From GCA-2720975 sp964469565 (lineage in GTDB: Bacteria; Planctomycetota; UBA1135; GCA-002686595): a stretch of 64,000 bases of DNA. Shown piece by piece: positions 33,893 to 43,574 of this stretch. The first letter of the stretch is position 1, and the number at the start of each line of letters is the position of its first letter. The notes beneath the pieces are model-generated. The model ran no database searches. It was not told where the DNA came from and saw only the letters and a program-made list of their open reading frames with translations. The translations under genes and the position numbers were made by a program. The DNA lies in the NCBI GenBank assembly GCA_964469565.1, contig CAYXZD010000008.1, positions 62,001 to 126,000 of the forward strand. The letters run 5' to 3'.

Positions 33893-35563
33893 CTACTTTG
33901 GATCGTCTAGTCGAGGGAAGAGAGCCGCTGGTTCGCCGAGGCCTTCGCCGTTGTCCAACTGGCGCCAGGAGCCTGCCTCGGGATGGCCGGGCCAGGATTG
34001 TTGGGATACGCGCCCTTTACGACCCAGCATCACCCAAAGCTCTTGTGCCTTGAGTGGCATGAATGGCGCCATCCAACGCGCGAGCCAGACCAGCCACTCG
34101 ACGAGTGTATTGAGCGCACTTGCGGCACGCTCGGGGTCGGTCTTGCGCAAGGCCCACGGTTCCAGTCGCTGCATGAATACGTTGGCCACGGTTGCATTGG
34201 CAATCAGCTGTTCTGCTGCCCGCCTGAACTGGAAGGCACGCGCGTGGAGAGCTGGATCACCGATGCTGCCGCACTGGGTCAGGATCTCCGCATCCATCTG
34301 TGCGCGATGATTCGGGCATAAATCGGGGACACGGCCGTCATAGTTCTTTGCGATGAACTTCAGGACGCGCGTGACCAAGTTGCCAATATTTCCGGCTAGG
34401 TGGGCATTATTGGTCGTGACGAATCCCTGCAAGCTGAACTCGGCATCCGCAGTCTCGGGGAGTGTGCTGATAATGTAGAACCGAATGGCGTCCGCCTCGT
34501 ACTTTTCAAAGAGGTCCGCGGGGTCAACGGTGCGTCCCTCCGACGTCGAGAACTTTCCACCTTCTAGGTTGTAGAATTCATTGGCGGGTACCTGCCAGGG
34601 AAGGGTGTAGTCCGCCCCGGCACCGTAAAGCATGGAGGGGAAAACCATGCAGTGGAAGGGGATATTGTCCTTGCCCAAGAAATGTACGAGGCGCACATCG
34701 TCTCCCTTCCACCAGCGTTCCCAGCCATCCGGATCTCCCCGCTCGGCCAACAACTCCTTGGTGAACGACACATAGCCTATGGGAGCGTCGAACCATACAT
34801 ACAGGACCTTTCCTGCTCCACCTTGATCGTCGTATTGAGGCGGCAATGGCACACCCCAATTCATGTCCCTTGTGATTGCGCGTTCCGGCACATCGGCCAT
34901 CAAGTTCTTGATAAACGCAGAGACGTTGGGCTTCCACTCGTGCTGCTCAATCCACTCACCGATGTGTTCGTCGCGCAACTTCGGGAGGTTGAGGTACCAA
35001 TGGGTTGCGGAACGTTTTTCCGGTGGGTTGCCACAGATCTTGCAGAGTGGATTGGACAGGCGCAGGGGGGCGATCCATGTGCCGCACGCGGGACACTCGT
35101 CCCCTCGCGCTTGGGCATGTCCACATTCGTAACACGTTCCTTCGATGTAACGATCGGCGAGAAACAAGCCGTCGTGAGCGCAATACAACTGCTGTTCCTC
35201 GCGGCGATTGAGGTAGCCAGCCGTATCGAGGGCTACGAAAAACTCTTGGGCAGTTTCGACGTGATGCTCACAGCGGCTGGTACCCGACCACACATCAAAC
35301 TCGATGTTGAGAGCGCTGAACGTCCCGTGGATGGTGTCGCGCCATTTGGCTACGTACTCGGTGTAGGGCAGCTCGGCCTTCTCGGCACCCAATGTGATTG
35401 CGACTCCGTGTTCGTCGGTGCCGCACACGAATAGGGTCTCCTCACCCTGCATGCGCAGGGTGCGCACATAGAGATCGGCGGGAAGATAGGCCCCCGCAAC
35501 GTGCCCGAAGTGAATAGGGCCATTGGCGTAGGGCAGGGCACTGGTGACGGTGTAGCGGGGCAT
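33893..35563 (-). CDS. metG: Methionyl-tRNA synthetase
   Basis: A class I synthetase that charges tRNA-Met. The HIGH-type motif is HFGHVAGAYLPADL at residues 18-31. The zinc knuckle has four CxxC pairs (CYEC, CPAC and CKIC among them, about residues 138-178). The KMSKS-type loop is KFSTSEGRTV near residue 300. The protein ends at 556 residues with the anticodon-binding helices and lacks the extra C-terminal tRNA-binding domain found in longer versions. It converges with HU and diverges from the acyl-CoA dehydrogenase gene. Confidence 0.95.
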   Translation of the reverse strand: MPRYTVTSALPYANGPIHFGHVAGAYLPADLYVRTLRMQGEETLFVCGTDEHGVAITLGAEKAELPYTEYVAKWRDTIHGTFSALNIEFDVWSGTSRCEHHVETAQEFFVALDTAGYLNRREEQQLYCAHDGLFLADRYIEGTCYECGHAQARGDECPACGTWIAPLRLSNPLCKICGNPPEKRSATHWYLNLPKLRDEHIGEWIEQHEWKPNVSAFIKNLMADVPERAITRDMNWGVPLPPQYDDQGGAGKVLYVWFDAPIGYVSFTKELLAERGDPDGWERWWKGDDVRLVHFLGKDNIPFHCMVFPSMLYGAGADYTLPWQVPANEFYNLEGGKFSTSEGRTVDPADLFEKYEADAIRFYIISTLPETADAEFSLQGFVTTNNAHLAGNIGNLVTRVLKFIAKNYDGRVPDLCPNHRAQMDAEILTQCGSIGDPALHARAFQFRRAAEQLIANATVANVFMQRLEPWALRKTDPERAASALNTLVEWLVWLARWMAPFMPLKAQELWVMLGRKGRVSQQSWPGHPEAGSWRQLDNGEGLGEPAALFPRLDDPK

Positions 35564-35618
35564 GGCCTAGATTCTGCGAAGGCGAGCGTGGTTCGTCAGC
35601 GGTCTATGGGCACAATTC

Positions 35619-35648
35619 GTGCGAGAATCGTACGTAGGGTTCTAGCAC
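35619..35648. promoter_or_regulatory. Inverted repeat in the metG / acyl-CoA dehydrogenase divergent region
   Basis: GTGCGAGAA (35619-35627) and TTCTAGCAC (35640-35648) are inverted copies with one mismatch. The spacer between them contains the palindrome CGTACG. It lies 56 bases before metG and 168 before the dehydrogenase gene. A dimeric regulator site is possible. Confidence 0.35.
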
Positions 35649-35815
35649 AGTCGGTTTCCCATGCAGACACCTCCCATTAGACTCTCTCCCGCACTAGGTG
35701 CGACACCCTCGCCCCCTGGGCGATGGGATTGCGGCAGCGCAGCCCTAGTCGGCACTGGCTAGTGCTGCCTCAGACATCCTTCATCCCGATACTCGCTTTC
35801 GAGCAGATACTTTCC

Positions 35816-36985
35816 ATGGACGCTTTTCAGCAACTCGATTTCTTAGACACCGAGACTCAATTCTCCGAAGATGAGCGCATGGTCCGTGATGCCGTGCGCT
35901 CTTGGGTCGGAGATCGATTCTTGCCAGGCATCGCCGACCACTTTGAGGAGGGCACCTTCCCCACAGAGCTGATTGGAGAGTTGGGGGAGCTAGGAGTCTT
36001 TGGGCCTACAACACCAGAGGAGTACGGGGGAGCAGGCCTGAACAATGTCTGTTACGGGCTGATCTGCCAGGAGTTGGAGCGCGGCGACTCTGGCCTACGG
36101 TCCTTTGTTTCCGTTCAAGGATCCCTCGTGATGTATCCCATCTTCACATTTGGGTCCGAGGAACAAAAGCGCGAGTGGCTCCCACGACTGGCGGCGGGTG
36201 AGATCATTGGGTGCTTCGGATTGACGGAACCCGACTTCGGTTCCAACCCGGGGGGCATGTTGACCACGGCCCGACGAGAGGGTGATGACTGGATCCTCGA
36301 TGGACGTAAGATGTGGATCACGAACGGAACGGTCTCGGATGTCGCGATCATCTGGGCTCGGGCCGACGATGGCATCCTTGGATTCGCAGTCCCTACAAAT
36401 CTGCCTGGGTTCAGCGCTCCTGAGCAAAAGCACAAGTGGAGCTTACGAGCTTCAGTGACATCTGAACTCGTCCTGGAGGGAGTGCGCGTGCCTGACTCCA
36501 TGCGCCTACCGGGTGCCCAAGGTCTCAAAGCGCCGCTGATGTGTTTGTCTTCCGCACGCTATGGGATTGCGTGGGGCGCCCTCGGTGCCGCCTTCGCCTG
36601 CTTTGATGAGGCCCTGTCCTATTCGAAAGAGCGCATAGTCTTCGATAAGCCCCTCGCTGGTTTCCAACTGGCCCAGAAGAAACTTGCCGACATGGCGACG
36701 GACATCACCCTAGGCCAACTCCTTGCCCTGCGCTTGGGGCGTCTCAAGGATGAGGGGAAGATCACCCCCAACCAAGTCTCGATGGGGAAGCGCAATAACG
36801 TCCACATGGCGTTGGATGTTGCCCGTACCTGCCGGGACATGCTGGGTGCCAATGGCATTAGCCTCGAATACCAGGTAGGGCGGCACATGCTCAATCTAGA
36901 GTCTGTGATTACCTACGAAGGTACCCACGATATCCACACCCTCGCCCTTGGGCATGGCCTAACAGACCTTCCGGCCTACCGCTAA
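35816..36985 (+). CDS. Acyl-CoA dehydrogenase, glutaryl-CoA dehydrogenase-like
   Basis: The 389-residue FAD enzyme has the acyl-CoA dehydrogenase fold: N-terminal helices, FGLTEPDFGSNPGGM (FAD/substrate loop, about residues 132-146), MWITNGTVSDVAIIWAR, and the C-terminal helix pair with the catalytic base region YEGTHDIHTLALG. That last motif is typical of glutaryl-CoA dehydrogenase, which oxidatively decarboxylates glutaryl-CoA to crotonyl-CoA in lysine and aromatic breakdown. The ATG at 35816 gives the usual N-terminus; 31 upstream residues in frame do not fit. No electron-transfer flavoprotein gene is nearby. Confidence 0.9.
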   Translation: MDAFQQLDFLDTETQFSEDERMVRDAVRSWVGDRFLPGIADHFEEGTFPTELIGELGELGVFGPTTPEEYGGAGLNNVCYGLICQELERGDSGLRSFVSVQGSLVMYPIFTFGSEEQKREWLPRLAAGEIIGCFGLTEPDFGSNPGGMLTTARREGDDWILDGRKMWITNGTVSDVAIIWARADDGILGFAVPTNLPGFSAPEQKHKWSLRASVTSELVLEGVRVPDSMRLPGAQGLKAPLMCLSSARYGIAWGALGAAFACFDEALSYSKERIVFDKPLAGFQLAQKKLADMATDITLGQLLALRLGRLKDEGKITPNQVSMGKRNNVHMALDVARTCRDMLGANGISLEYQVGRHMLNLESVITYEGTHDIHTLALGHGLTDLPAYR

Positions 36986-37051
36986 CCCTGCTCAAGGGCC
37001 TTCGGGAACACTCATGGCCTGCGGTTCACAGCCACCGCGCCATGCGGAGCC

Positions 37052-37384
37052 TTAGCCCTCGGAGTTTGCGGCTCCCTGGGCCAGCACCTGCTCGTAAAGA
37101 TGACGCAGATCAGAGACGACCTTGTTCATGTGAATGGCCTCGTCGGCATCTAGGTTGCCTGTGGTGCGCTCCTGAAGCATGAGCAAATCATCGAGCATCA
37201 TCTTGGCTTGCTCTAGGTTGATTTGGCGTGTATGCGTCACGGGATTCTCCATCACGCCCAAGCAGAGCATGCCTTGATAGGAGAGGCGCGTGATAAAGAG
37301 GCGAAAGTCACCCCCCGGAAGTGGCACGTCCTGGGCAGTTTGTTCTTGGCGGGGGGCGCCATCAGAGCTGGAAGGTACATTCAT
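37052..37384 (-). CDS. DUF1844 family protein
   Basis: A 110-residue helical protein with FRLFITRLSYQGMLCLGVM, then INLEQAKMMLDDLLMLQERT and LDADEAIHMNKVVSDLRHLY, the pattern of DUF1844. The family is widespread in planctomycetes and other phyla and has no assigned function. The ATG overlaps the pyrG stop by four bases, so it is co-translated with CTP synthase. Confidence 0.85.
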   Translation of the reverse strand: MNVPSSSDGAPRQEQTAQDVPLPGGDFRLFITRLSYQGMLCLGVMENPVTHTRQINLEQAKMMLDDLLMLQERTTGNLDADEAIHMNKVVSDLRHLYEQVLAQGAANSEG

Positions 37385-39024
37385 GCCAAGCTGGGTTGCT
37401 CAATGCAGTTGGGGGAATCACAGGAGCGTGCGTGCTCGCGTGCGGCCTTGATGAATCCGCTGAAGACAGGGTGTGGGCGCAGGGGGCCACTCTTGAATTC
37501 GGGATGGAATTGAACGCCGATAAAGAACGGGTGATTAGGTAGTTCGACAATTTCGACCAAGTCGCGTTCGGGGTTGGTGCCCGACAGGGTCATGTCCGAG
37601 TCATTGAACGCCTCGCGATAAGCGTTGTTGAATTCGAAGCGATGGCGATGGCGTTCCAAGATGGCCGTTTCGCCGTACAATTCGTGGGCGAGCGTCCCCT
37701 CGGATATGTCACAGGCATAGGCTCCGAGGCGCATGGTGCCCCCCTTCTCCACCCCATCCTGGTCGTCCATTAGGTTGATCACCGGATGTGATGTGTGGGG
37801 GCTGTGTTCAAGAGTGTGTGCGCCTTCAAGCCCAAGGACGTTGCGTGCGTACTCGATCACTGCGCATTGCATGCCGAGACAGATTCCAAAAAACGGCACA
37901 CCACTCATGCGGGCCCACTCAATCGCTCTGATCTTGCCCTCCAGTCCGCGCTCTCCAAAGCCGCCTGGGATGAGAACCCCATCCACGCCTTCAAGCATGG
38001 CAATGCCTTCATCAAGGATGTCCTCTGCACGGATCTTGCGGATTCGCACCTTACAGTCCCAAGCAATGCCTGCGTGCGAGAAAGCTTCGTAGATTGACTT
38101 GTAGGCATCGTGCAATTCGATGTACTTACCGACCACAGCAACCTCAACTTCTTCCGTGGTGACTTTGATGCGGCTGAGCATGTCGCTCCATGCTCGGAGG
38201 TCAGTCTTCGGCTCACTTGGGAGTTGCAGGTCCCTCACAATGATGTCGTCAATGCCCGCCTTGACAAGGTTGACGGGAACTTCGTAGATAGAGAAATCCA
38301 CATCGCGTTCCTCGATGACCCGGTTGGCCCGCACGTTGCAGAACAAGCTGATTTTCTGCTGCATCTCTTCGGTCATGGGCTGTTCCGTCCGGCAAATGAG
38401 AATATCCGGCTGGATTCCGATTTCGCGCAGCTTCCCGACTGATTGTTGGGTGGGCTTAGTCTTCATCTCACCTGAAGCCCGCAGATAGGGGAGTAGTGTC
38501 AGGTGAACAAAGAGGACATCCCCTTTGGGCTGTTCTAGTGCGAATTGCCGCACGGCTTCGAGAAACGGAAGACCCTCAATGTCTCCCACTGTCCCCCCCA
38601 ATTCGCTCAGGAGCACGTCAGGTGCGTCGTCGCCGACCCCTTCAAGGATGGCTTCCTTGATAGCGTCGGTAATGTGAGGGATCACTTGGACGGTGCGCCC
38701 TAGATAGTCTCCTCGCCGTTCCTTGGCGATGACGGACGAGTAGATCTTGCCTGTAGTGAAATTGCTCGACTTCGTCAGCTTGGCTCGGGTGAAACGCTCG
38801 TAATGACCAAGGTCGAGGTCAGTCTCCGCACCGTCGTCTGTGACGTAGACCTCTCCATGCTGGAACGGGCTCATGGTGCCCGGGTCTACGTTGATGTACG
38901 GGTCGAGCTTTTGCATGCCGACCTTGAGGCCGCGTTGCTCAAGGATCATGCCAAGTGCCGCCGAGGTGAGGCCCTTGCCGAGACTAGAGACCACGCCGCC
39001 GGTGATGAAAATGTGCTTGGTCAT
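37381..39024 (-). CDS. pyrG: CTP synthase
   Basis: The 547-residue enzyme aminates UTP to CTP with glutamine. The N-terminal synthetase domain starts with FITGGVVSSLGKGLTSAALG. The glutamine amidotransferase domain has the nucleophile elbow GICLGMQCAVIEYA near residue 380 and the His-Glu pair in VQFHPEFKS near residue 515. Length is standard. The neighbouring kdsB uses CTP, which makes the grouping sensible. Confidence 0.96.
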   Translation of the reverse strand: MTKHIFITGGVVSSLGKGLTSAALGMILEQRGLKVGMQKLDPYINVDPGTMSPFQHGEVYVTDDGAETDLDLGHYERFTRAKLTKSSNFTTGKIYSSVIAKERRGDYLGRTVQVIPHITDAIKEAILEGVGDDAPDVLLSELGGTVGDIEGLPFLEAVRQFALEQPKGDVLFVHLTLLPYLRASGEMKTKPTQQSVGKLREIGIQPDILICRTEQPMTEEMQQKISLFCNVRANRVIEERDVDFSIYEVPVNLVKAGIDDIIVRDLQLPSEPKTDLRAWSDMLSRIKVTTEEVEVAVVGKYIELHDAYKSIYEAFSHAGIAWDCKVRIRKIRAEDILDEGIAMLEGVDGVLIPGGFGERGLEGKIRAIEWARMSGVPFFGICLGMQCAVIEYARNVLGLEGAHTLEHSPHTSHPVINLMDDQDGVEKGGTMRLGAYACDISEGTLAHELYGETAILERHRHRFEFNNAYREAFNDSDMTLSGTNPERDLVEIVELPNHPFFIGVQFHPEFKSGPLRPHPVFSGFIKAAREHARSCDSPNCIEQPSLA

Positions 39025-39113
39025 CGTGGATGATTGCCGATTGAAAAGTGGGGTTCTGTCCTGACGATCTACGGTGTGTTCATTGTGGACTGCTGAGGCG
39101 TCCGTGGGGAGGT

Positions 39114-39959
39114 CTAGGGGCAGGCTTTCTGGGCTGCGGCGACTCTTTGGACGAAGGCTTCATAATCTGGCCGTGTGTCGATTCCCCTAGGGGTGTGGGA
39201 TGCATCGACTACGTTCATGGGGCGCCCGGCCTCTAGCCAGCGCAACTGTTCAAGGTTCTCAACCTCCTCTAGGGGGCTGCTGGGGAGGGAGCAAAAGCGC
39301 GCCAGGGCCTCGGGTCGGTAGGCGTACACACCAATGTGCCGCAGCCCGAGTGGCGCACCCTGGGTCCGAGGACTGCGCCTGTGCGAGTCGCTTGGGATGG
39401 GGGAGCGCGAAAAGTAGAGGGCTCGCCCGCCGATGTCGCGGGTCACCTTGACCACACTTGGAGCGTTCATGTCATTCTCATTCAGGATGGGTGAGGCGAG
39501 AGTCGCGGCCTCGACGGCTGGATCCTGAAAGGCACCAATGAGTTGGGAGAGGTCTGCAGGCGCGACATCGGGTTCGTCGGCCTGAACATTGAGGACCACG
39601 TCAAAGGTGTCTGGCAGACTGCAAACGGCCTCGTGAACCCGATCCGTGCCAGATGGATGGTTGCTGGAGGTAAGACATACCTCGACGTTGAACTCTTGGC
39701 CCGCCTCACAGACTTCTTCTCCGTCCGTTGCCACGAGCACCCGTGAGATGTCCTGACATTGGCTCACCTGTCGAGCTGTATGCACGAACAGAGGTAGGCC
39801 CGTCTCGGCCAGGAGAACCTTGCGTTCTAGCCGCGTGGATGCGAGGCGGGCGGGAAGCACGGCGAGCACCCGCAAGTCATGGGTGGGACTCCCCGGCCGA
39901 CTTGGGTCGACAGTCTCGGTCACGTTGGGCCGATGGGGACTCGCGGGGCGGGGGGTCAA
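39114..39959 (-). CDS. kdsB: 3-deoxy-manno-octulosonate cytidylyltransferase
   Basis: Makes CMP-Kdo from CTP and Kdo for LPS core synthesis. The nucleotide-binding start is VLAVLPARLASTRLERKVL, followed by VATDGEEVCEAGQEF, SGTDRVHEAV, NVQADEPDV and the C-terminal ENLEQLRWLEAGRP. The usual PGK of the first loop is replaced by ERK. The frame opens at a TTG (39959) overlapping the stop of the upstream lipoprotein gene, but the first 28 residues are not conserved; a GTG at 39923 is an alternative. The enzyme implies LPS and thus an outer membrane. Confidence 0.88.
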   Translation of the reverse strand: MTPRPASPHRPNVTETVDPSRPGSPTHDLRVLAVLPARLASTRLERKVLLAETGLPLFVHTARQVSQCQDISRVLVATDGEEVCEAGQEFNVEVCLTSSNHPSGTDRVHEAVCSLPDTFDVVLNVQADEPDVAPADLSQLIGAFQDPAVEAATLASPILNENDMNAPSVVKVTRDIGGRALYFSRSPIPSDSHRRSPRTQGAPLGLRHIGVYAYRPEALARFCSLPSSPLEEVENLEQLRWLEAGRPMNVVDASHTPRGIDTRPDYEAFVQRVAAAQKACP

Positions 39960-40531
39960 TTGCGAAACTTGGGCTTGGTCTCTGGGATGATGCTTGCCGA
40001 TTGGTACTGGTCCACCTGATTGTAGACCGCCATAAAGACCTTGCGACAGTCTGCATAGGTCTGCTGGTCTTCCTTGGGGAGTCGTGTACTGAACAAGACG
40101 TGGTGGCTGCGACCGTTTTGCTGAATCGTGATGCCGGTGCTGGCACCCGTCGCTCGATCCGGAGCCGCGCCGGGGGCTTGAATGCGCCCGAAGCCCCGAT
40201 CTCTAAATGCCTCTAAGATGCCCTCGAGAAGATCGTCTGCAGCCACCTTTGTGAAGTTGTCGTGGTTGAACCTTGAGTAAAAGGCTGCACGCCGCAGCTG
40301 GACGGTTTCACCTTTGATGCCCTGGAGGGCAATTGTGCTGTCGTTGATGAGCGTCATCTTGAGGCCGCTGCGATAGTCTTGCAGGCTGATGGATACGGGG
40401 ACCTCGGTCAGGATGGGCTCGGTGCGCTTGGCGGGGCCGGAACATCCGGCCAGTAGGGGGCAGGCGAGGAGGGCGAGGACCACCAGTTGGGTCAATCTCT
40501 GAAGGGTTCCCGAGGATTTGGAGTTCATCAT
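39956..40531 (-). CDS. Lipoprotein of unknown function
   Basis: The 191-residue product begins with two Met codons, a basic stretch, then LVVLALLACPLLAGC, a clear lipoprotein signal. The mature part has a beta-strand-rich pattern (VPVSISLQDYRSGLKMTLIN, VQLRRAAFYSRFNHDNFTKV) and a late Tyr-rich segment; no family is recognised. It overlaps the next gene kdsB by four bases, so an envelope role is likely. Confidence 0.7.
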   Translation of the reverse strand: MMNSKSSGTLQRLTQLVVLALLACPLLAGCSGPAKRTEPILTEVPVSISLQDYRSGLKMTLINDSTIALQGIKGETVQLRRAAFYSRFNHDNFTKVAADDLLEGILEAFRDRGFGRIQAPGAAPDRATGASTGITIQQNGRSHHVLFSTRLPKEDQQTYADCRKVFMAVYNQVDQYQSASIIPETKPKFRN

Positions 40532-40660
40532 GGGAGTGGTATTCCGGGGAAGGGGCAGGATGGGTGGGGAGGGCACCCACTGGTTGGAAAGTGCCCAATT
40601 CACGGGCAATCTTGACCGTGTGACTCTACTGATCCCGGTCGATCTCCTCAAGTCAGGGTG

Positions 40661-40692
40661 CGCGACTTCAGTGGGGAGGGGGCCACTTCGCG
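40661..40692 (-). terminator. Hairpin downstream of the glycosyltransferase gene
   Basis: CGCGA-cttc-AGTGG (40661-40674) pairs with CCACT-TCGCG (40683-40692), a two-part stem with a four-base bulge. It begins 26 bases after the stop of the gene above on the minus strand. No T-run follows. Confidence 0.35.
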
Positions 40693-40717
40693 GATCGTGC
40701 GCAGTGCCGGCGGGTAC

Positions 40718-43219
40718 CTATTCCTGGGGCAACGTCTCAAGGAGGCGCCCGAAGTGCTTGGAGCGTTGCACCGGGGCCCAAAAGCGCCCCAAGCGGTCCT
40801 TGCCAGACTCACTCCAGCGCCATTCCCTTTCCGGGGCTCCCAGTTGATCCAGTGGCCGCTCTCGCACTGGAAGGGGGCCAGTGAAATCCCCTCGCTTGAG
40901 TTGTCCAGAGATGAGCACCTCACCCCCAGGCCCGCTCCATTCGATACCGTCACAGTCGTGGCTGGCGAGGGGATCGCCGCTCACTTCCGTACCACACAGG
41001 GGACAGGCGAAGTAGAAGGTCGCCGCCTGAAACCAATGCTCGAGTCCCATGACTTGGCCTCGCCGCTGATTTGAGCCGACGGGAGCGCCGAGTTGTTCCC
41101 ATTCCAGGTGGTCGGCGCTGGCAATCACCGGCCAACTCTCGCGGATGAGAGTCCCGGGGGCCCAGTCACTGGTCGGACTCACTCCGTAGACGGGCAGGTG
41201 TGCACTCGTCCAGCTGGGCGCCTCGGGACTCGCATCAAGGGTCGTGAGTTCGTGGACAAAGTCATAATTAGCCTGGAGTGGCGACCAGGTGAACAGGTAC
41301 AGGCTTAGCCAGCCCAGGCCGTCTCCAGGAAGGGTCTCGTAAGTGGACCCCAAGACCCAGAGATCCTCTTGCAATCCTGGCCGGACCAAGCGAATGGTTT
41401 CGTTGAATCCTAATCGGCGGCGCACGGCTTCGGCGGTCCAGTGGGTCAAGGCCCGGCGACCGGCGGGGTTGCGTAGCGTGAGAAACTGGAAGAGCACGTC
41501 GAACACGCTGCGCGCGGGGAGGGTTCGCGGACCATTCACCATGTCGAATAGGGTTGGGCGCATGGGGTCGAAGCCCCGGTCACGCTTACGGCGCAGGACG
41601 AGAATAGGCCCCATGGACTTTTCGACTGCTGGATCCCAGAAGGCCGCTTCGATGGTGAATCGGTCATTGATGAAATAGGTGAGCAGGGCGTGGCCGGGAG
41701 CGACCAGGATCGGCTGATGCAAGATCAGCCAGTCGAGTCGCTCGATGGCCGGCAGGACCTCGCTTGTTTGGACTTCGGGGGGCAGGTGTGCCCAGCCATC
41801 GAGCTGGTTAGGCAGCTTGATGAGATGGGTCTTGATGCCCTCACGGCCGAACACGCTCCAGTGATAGGAGCAGCCCACGCGTACTCTGCCCCGATTGCGG
41901 GCATGCTCATCCGCGTCGATATAGTGATCCACAAGCAGTGGAATGGGCTCGTAGCCCCCCTCGATCTGCTCTTCCACGAAGGCCATCGCGCGCCAGAACC
42001 CGCCAAACTGGCCCGTTTCGATTTGGGCTTGGAGGGAAAGCCACAGAACGCTGCCAGCCGTCAGCGTGAGTAGGGTCTGCTTGAATCTTCGTCGCCGGCA
42101 GGCTTCCAGCAGCCCATCGAACCCCCACCCTGCTAGGGATGCGAGGATGGGGAGTAAGGGTAACCAGAGTCGAAACTCTTTGGAGCCCTTCTGAGAAAAC
42201 AGATAGACGTTGAGCACTGCAGTGACCAGCAGCAGGCTCGATTTCCATGAACCCGCACACAGGGCACGCGCGCATCCGAGCCCCGCCATGACGGCAACGG
42301 GGAACACTGCAAAGGTGGTTAGGTTTTGCCAGTACCAACCAGGTTCTTGCAAGTCTGTCACGACTCGATTGGCCGGCAGCGGATCGGTAAAGACGTCGGA
42401 GTAGTACCAGAGGTACAAACTGTCCGCCCACTGGGGCTGACCGATCTCGATGGCGATCCGGGCCAGGATGGCAAAGACGTTCTCGCCCAGGTAAGCCAGA
42501 AGGCTTGCGCCCCAAACGCCGTAAGCCACCTTATCGAGGGTAACTTGAACGACGATGGCGAAGACAAAGCTCACGGCCATGGGGCCTAGGATTTGGAAGC
42601 AGTGTCGCCTTTCTCGCAGGATGACGAGGAGCACCAAAACGGCCGTGATGGGAATCGTTTTGTAGGCCATGAGGAGGGCCAACCCCAGCCAAAGCCCCGC
42701 CCTAAAGCCGCGCCGCTTTTCCCGAGGCTCGAAGAGCATCAGCGCACCCATACCCACACAAACAGCCGCGCTGATTCCAGCAACCGGGGAAACCGTGAAA
42801 CGTAGAAAGACCGGATTGGTGATGAGGACGAATGCTGCCATGAACCCCGTCCAGGCACCTCCGAGGGCATCTCCGAGCCGAAAACAGATCCAACCAAGCC
42901 ACAGCCCTATCCCCATTTGAAGCAGACGGCACAGTACCACCACTCCCCCGGCGTTGTGGTAGCCCAGAAGGTCTGTGAAGAAAAAAATTGGGGTGAGAAT
43001 GGCTGAATAACCAAAGGATCGAATCTGTCGAGAATCGATCACCGTTTCACTGTGAACAACGGCCTGGGCGCGCTCCATATACTCGACAGAGTCGGCCAAT
43101 TGATAGCCATCCATGTTCTGCCACGTGTTGCACTGCAGCCCGATCGCCAGCAAGGCGAGTACCCACAGTCCCCAGCGAGGCAGCGGACGGGTTGTTGGCT
43201 CGAGGGGGTGGCTAGTCAT
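40718..43219 (-). CDS. GT-C-type membrane glycosyltransferase with long soluble C-terminus
   Basis: About 833 residues from the ATG at 43219. The N-terminal half has about ten membrane helices in the layout of GT39/GT83-like glycosyltransferases (lipid-linked sugar donors). It includes the first-loop acid pair in GYQLADSVEYMERA and a later FSQKGSKEFRLWLPLLPILA segment. The C-terminal 430 residues are soluble and not recognised; near the end is a possible zinc site FACPLCGTEV with a distal HDC. Candidate starts at 43255 and 43351 add N-terminal residues before the first helix. A target such as a glycan or lipid is likely but unproven. Confidence 0.7.
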   Translation of the reverse strand: MTSHPLEPTTRPLPRWGLWVLALLAIGLQCNTWQNMDGYQLADSVEYMERAQAVVHSETVIDSRQIRSFGYSAILTPIFFFTDLLGYHNAGGVVVLCRLLQMGIGLWLGWICFRLGDALGGAWTGFMAAFVLITNPVFLRFTVSPVAGISAAVCVGMGALMLFEPREKRRGFRAGLWLGLALLMAYKTIPITAVLVLLVILRERRHCFQILGPMAVSFVFAIVVQVTLDKVAYGVWGASLLAYLGENVFAILARIAIEIGQPQWADSLYLWYYSDVFTDPLPANRVVTDLQEPGWYWQNLTTFAVFPVAVMAGLGCARALCAGSWKSSLLLVTAVLNVYLFSQKGSKEFRLWLPLLPILASLAGWGFDGLLEACRRRRFKQTLLTLTAGSVLWLSLQAQIETGQFGGFWRAMAFVEEQIEGGYEPIPLLVDHYIDADEHARNRGRVRVGCSYHWSVFGREGIKTHLIKLPNQLDGWAHLPPEVQTSEVLPAIERLDWLILHQPILVAPGHALLTYFINDRFTIEAAFWDPAVEKSMGPILVLRRKRDRGFDPMRPTLFDMVNGPRTLPARSVFDVLFQFLTLRNPAGRRALTHWTAEAVRRRLGFNETIRLVRPGLQEDLWVLGSTYETLPGDGLGWLSLYLFTWSPLQANYDFVHELTTLDASPEAPSWTSAHLPVYGVSPTSDWAPGTLIRESWPVIASADHLEWEQLGAPVGSNQRRGQVMGLEHWFQAATFYFACPLCGTEVSGDPLASHDCDGIEWSGPGGEVLISGQLKRGDFTGPLPVRERPLDQLGAPEREWRWSESGKDRLGRFWAPVQRSKHFGRLLETLPQE

Positions 43220-43434
43220 CGGACGTATCCCCGATTCGGGGGTGGGCGAACTCATCCGGGGAGGCAGAATGAGCGCTGGACGCATCGCTGAGGTGCTCGC
43301 GAACTCTACCCTAAACAACCTCGAATGGGTCACCTCCACAGGAGACCCCACGGCTGAGTGAATTCAGCGATTCCCTCTTGTGGGAATTGTTGGGTGAGTT
43401 GCAAGTGAGTCTGCTCATTCGGAACTCCATAGGC

Positions 43435-43464
43435 GCGAATCAAAGAGTTTCTCTTTGAATTCGC
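43435..43464. promoter_or_regulatory. Long inverted repeat before the LysM gene
   Basis: GCGAAT-CAAAGAG (43435-43447) pairs with CTCTTTG-AATTCGC (43451-43464) across a three-base TTT loop, with one single-base bulge. It lies between divergent genes (glycosyltransferase start near 43219, LysM start 43575). The other 300 bases of this gap show no gene. Confidence 0.45.
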
Positions 43465-43574
43465 CTTCTGAAATGAGGAGTCTATCCATGCGTGCGCGGT
43501 GGCTTATACCGTGCGAGTTCATCACACCTCCGTCTGGCCAACATCACACTCGTATTCATCAGGGGTCGCAAGGA

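Noticed and set aside
39956..40651. Longer start of the lipoprotein gene at 40651
   Set aside because: The extra residues precede the signal peptide and do not look like one.
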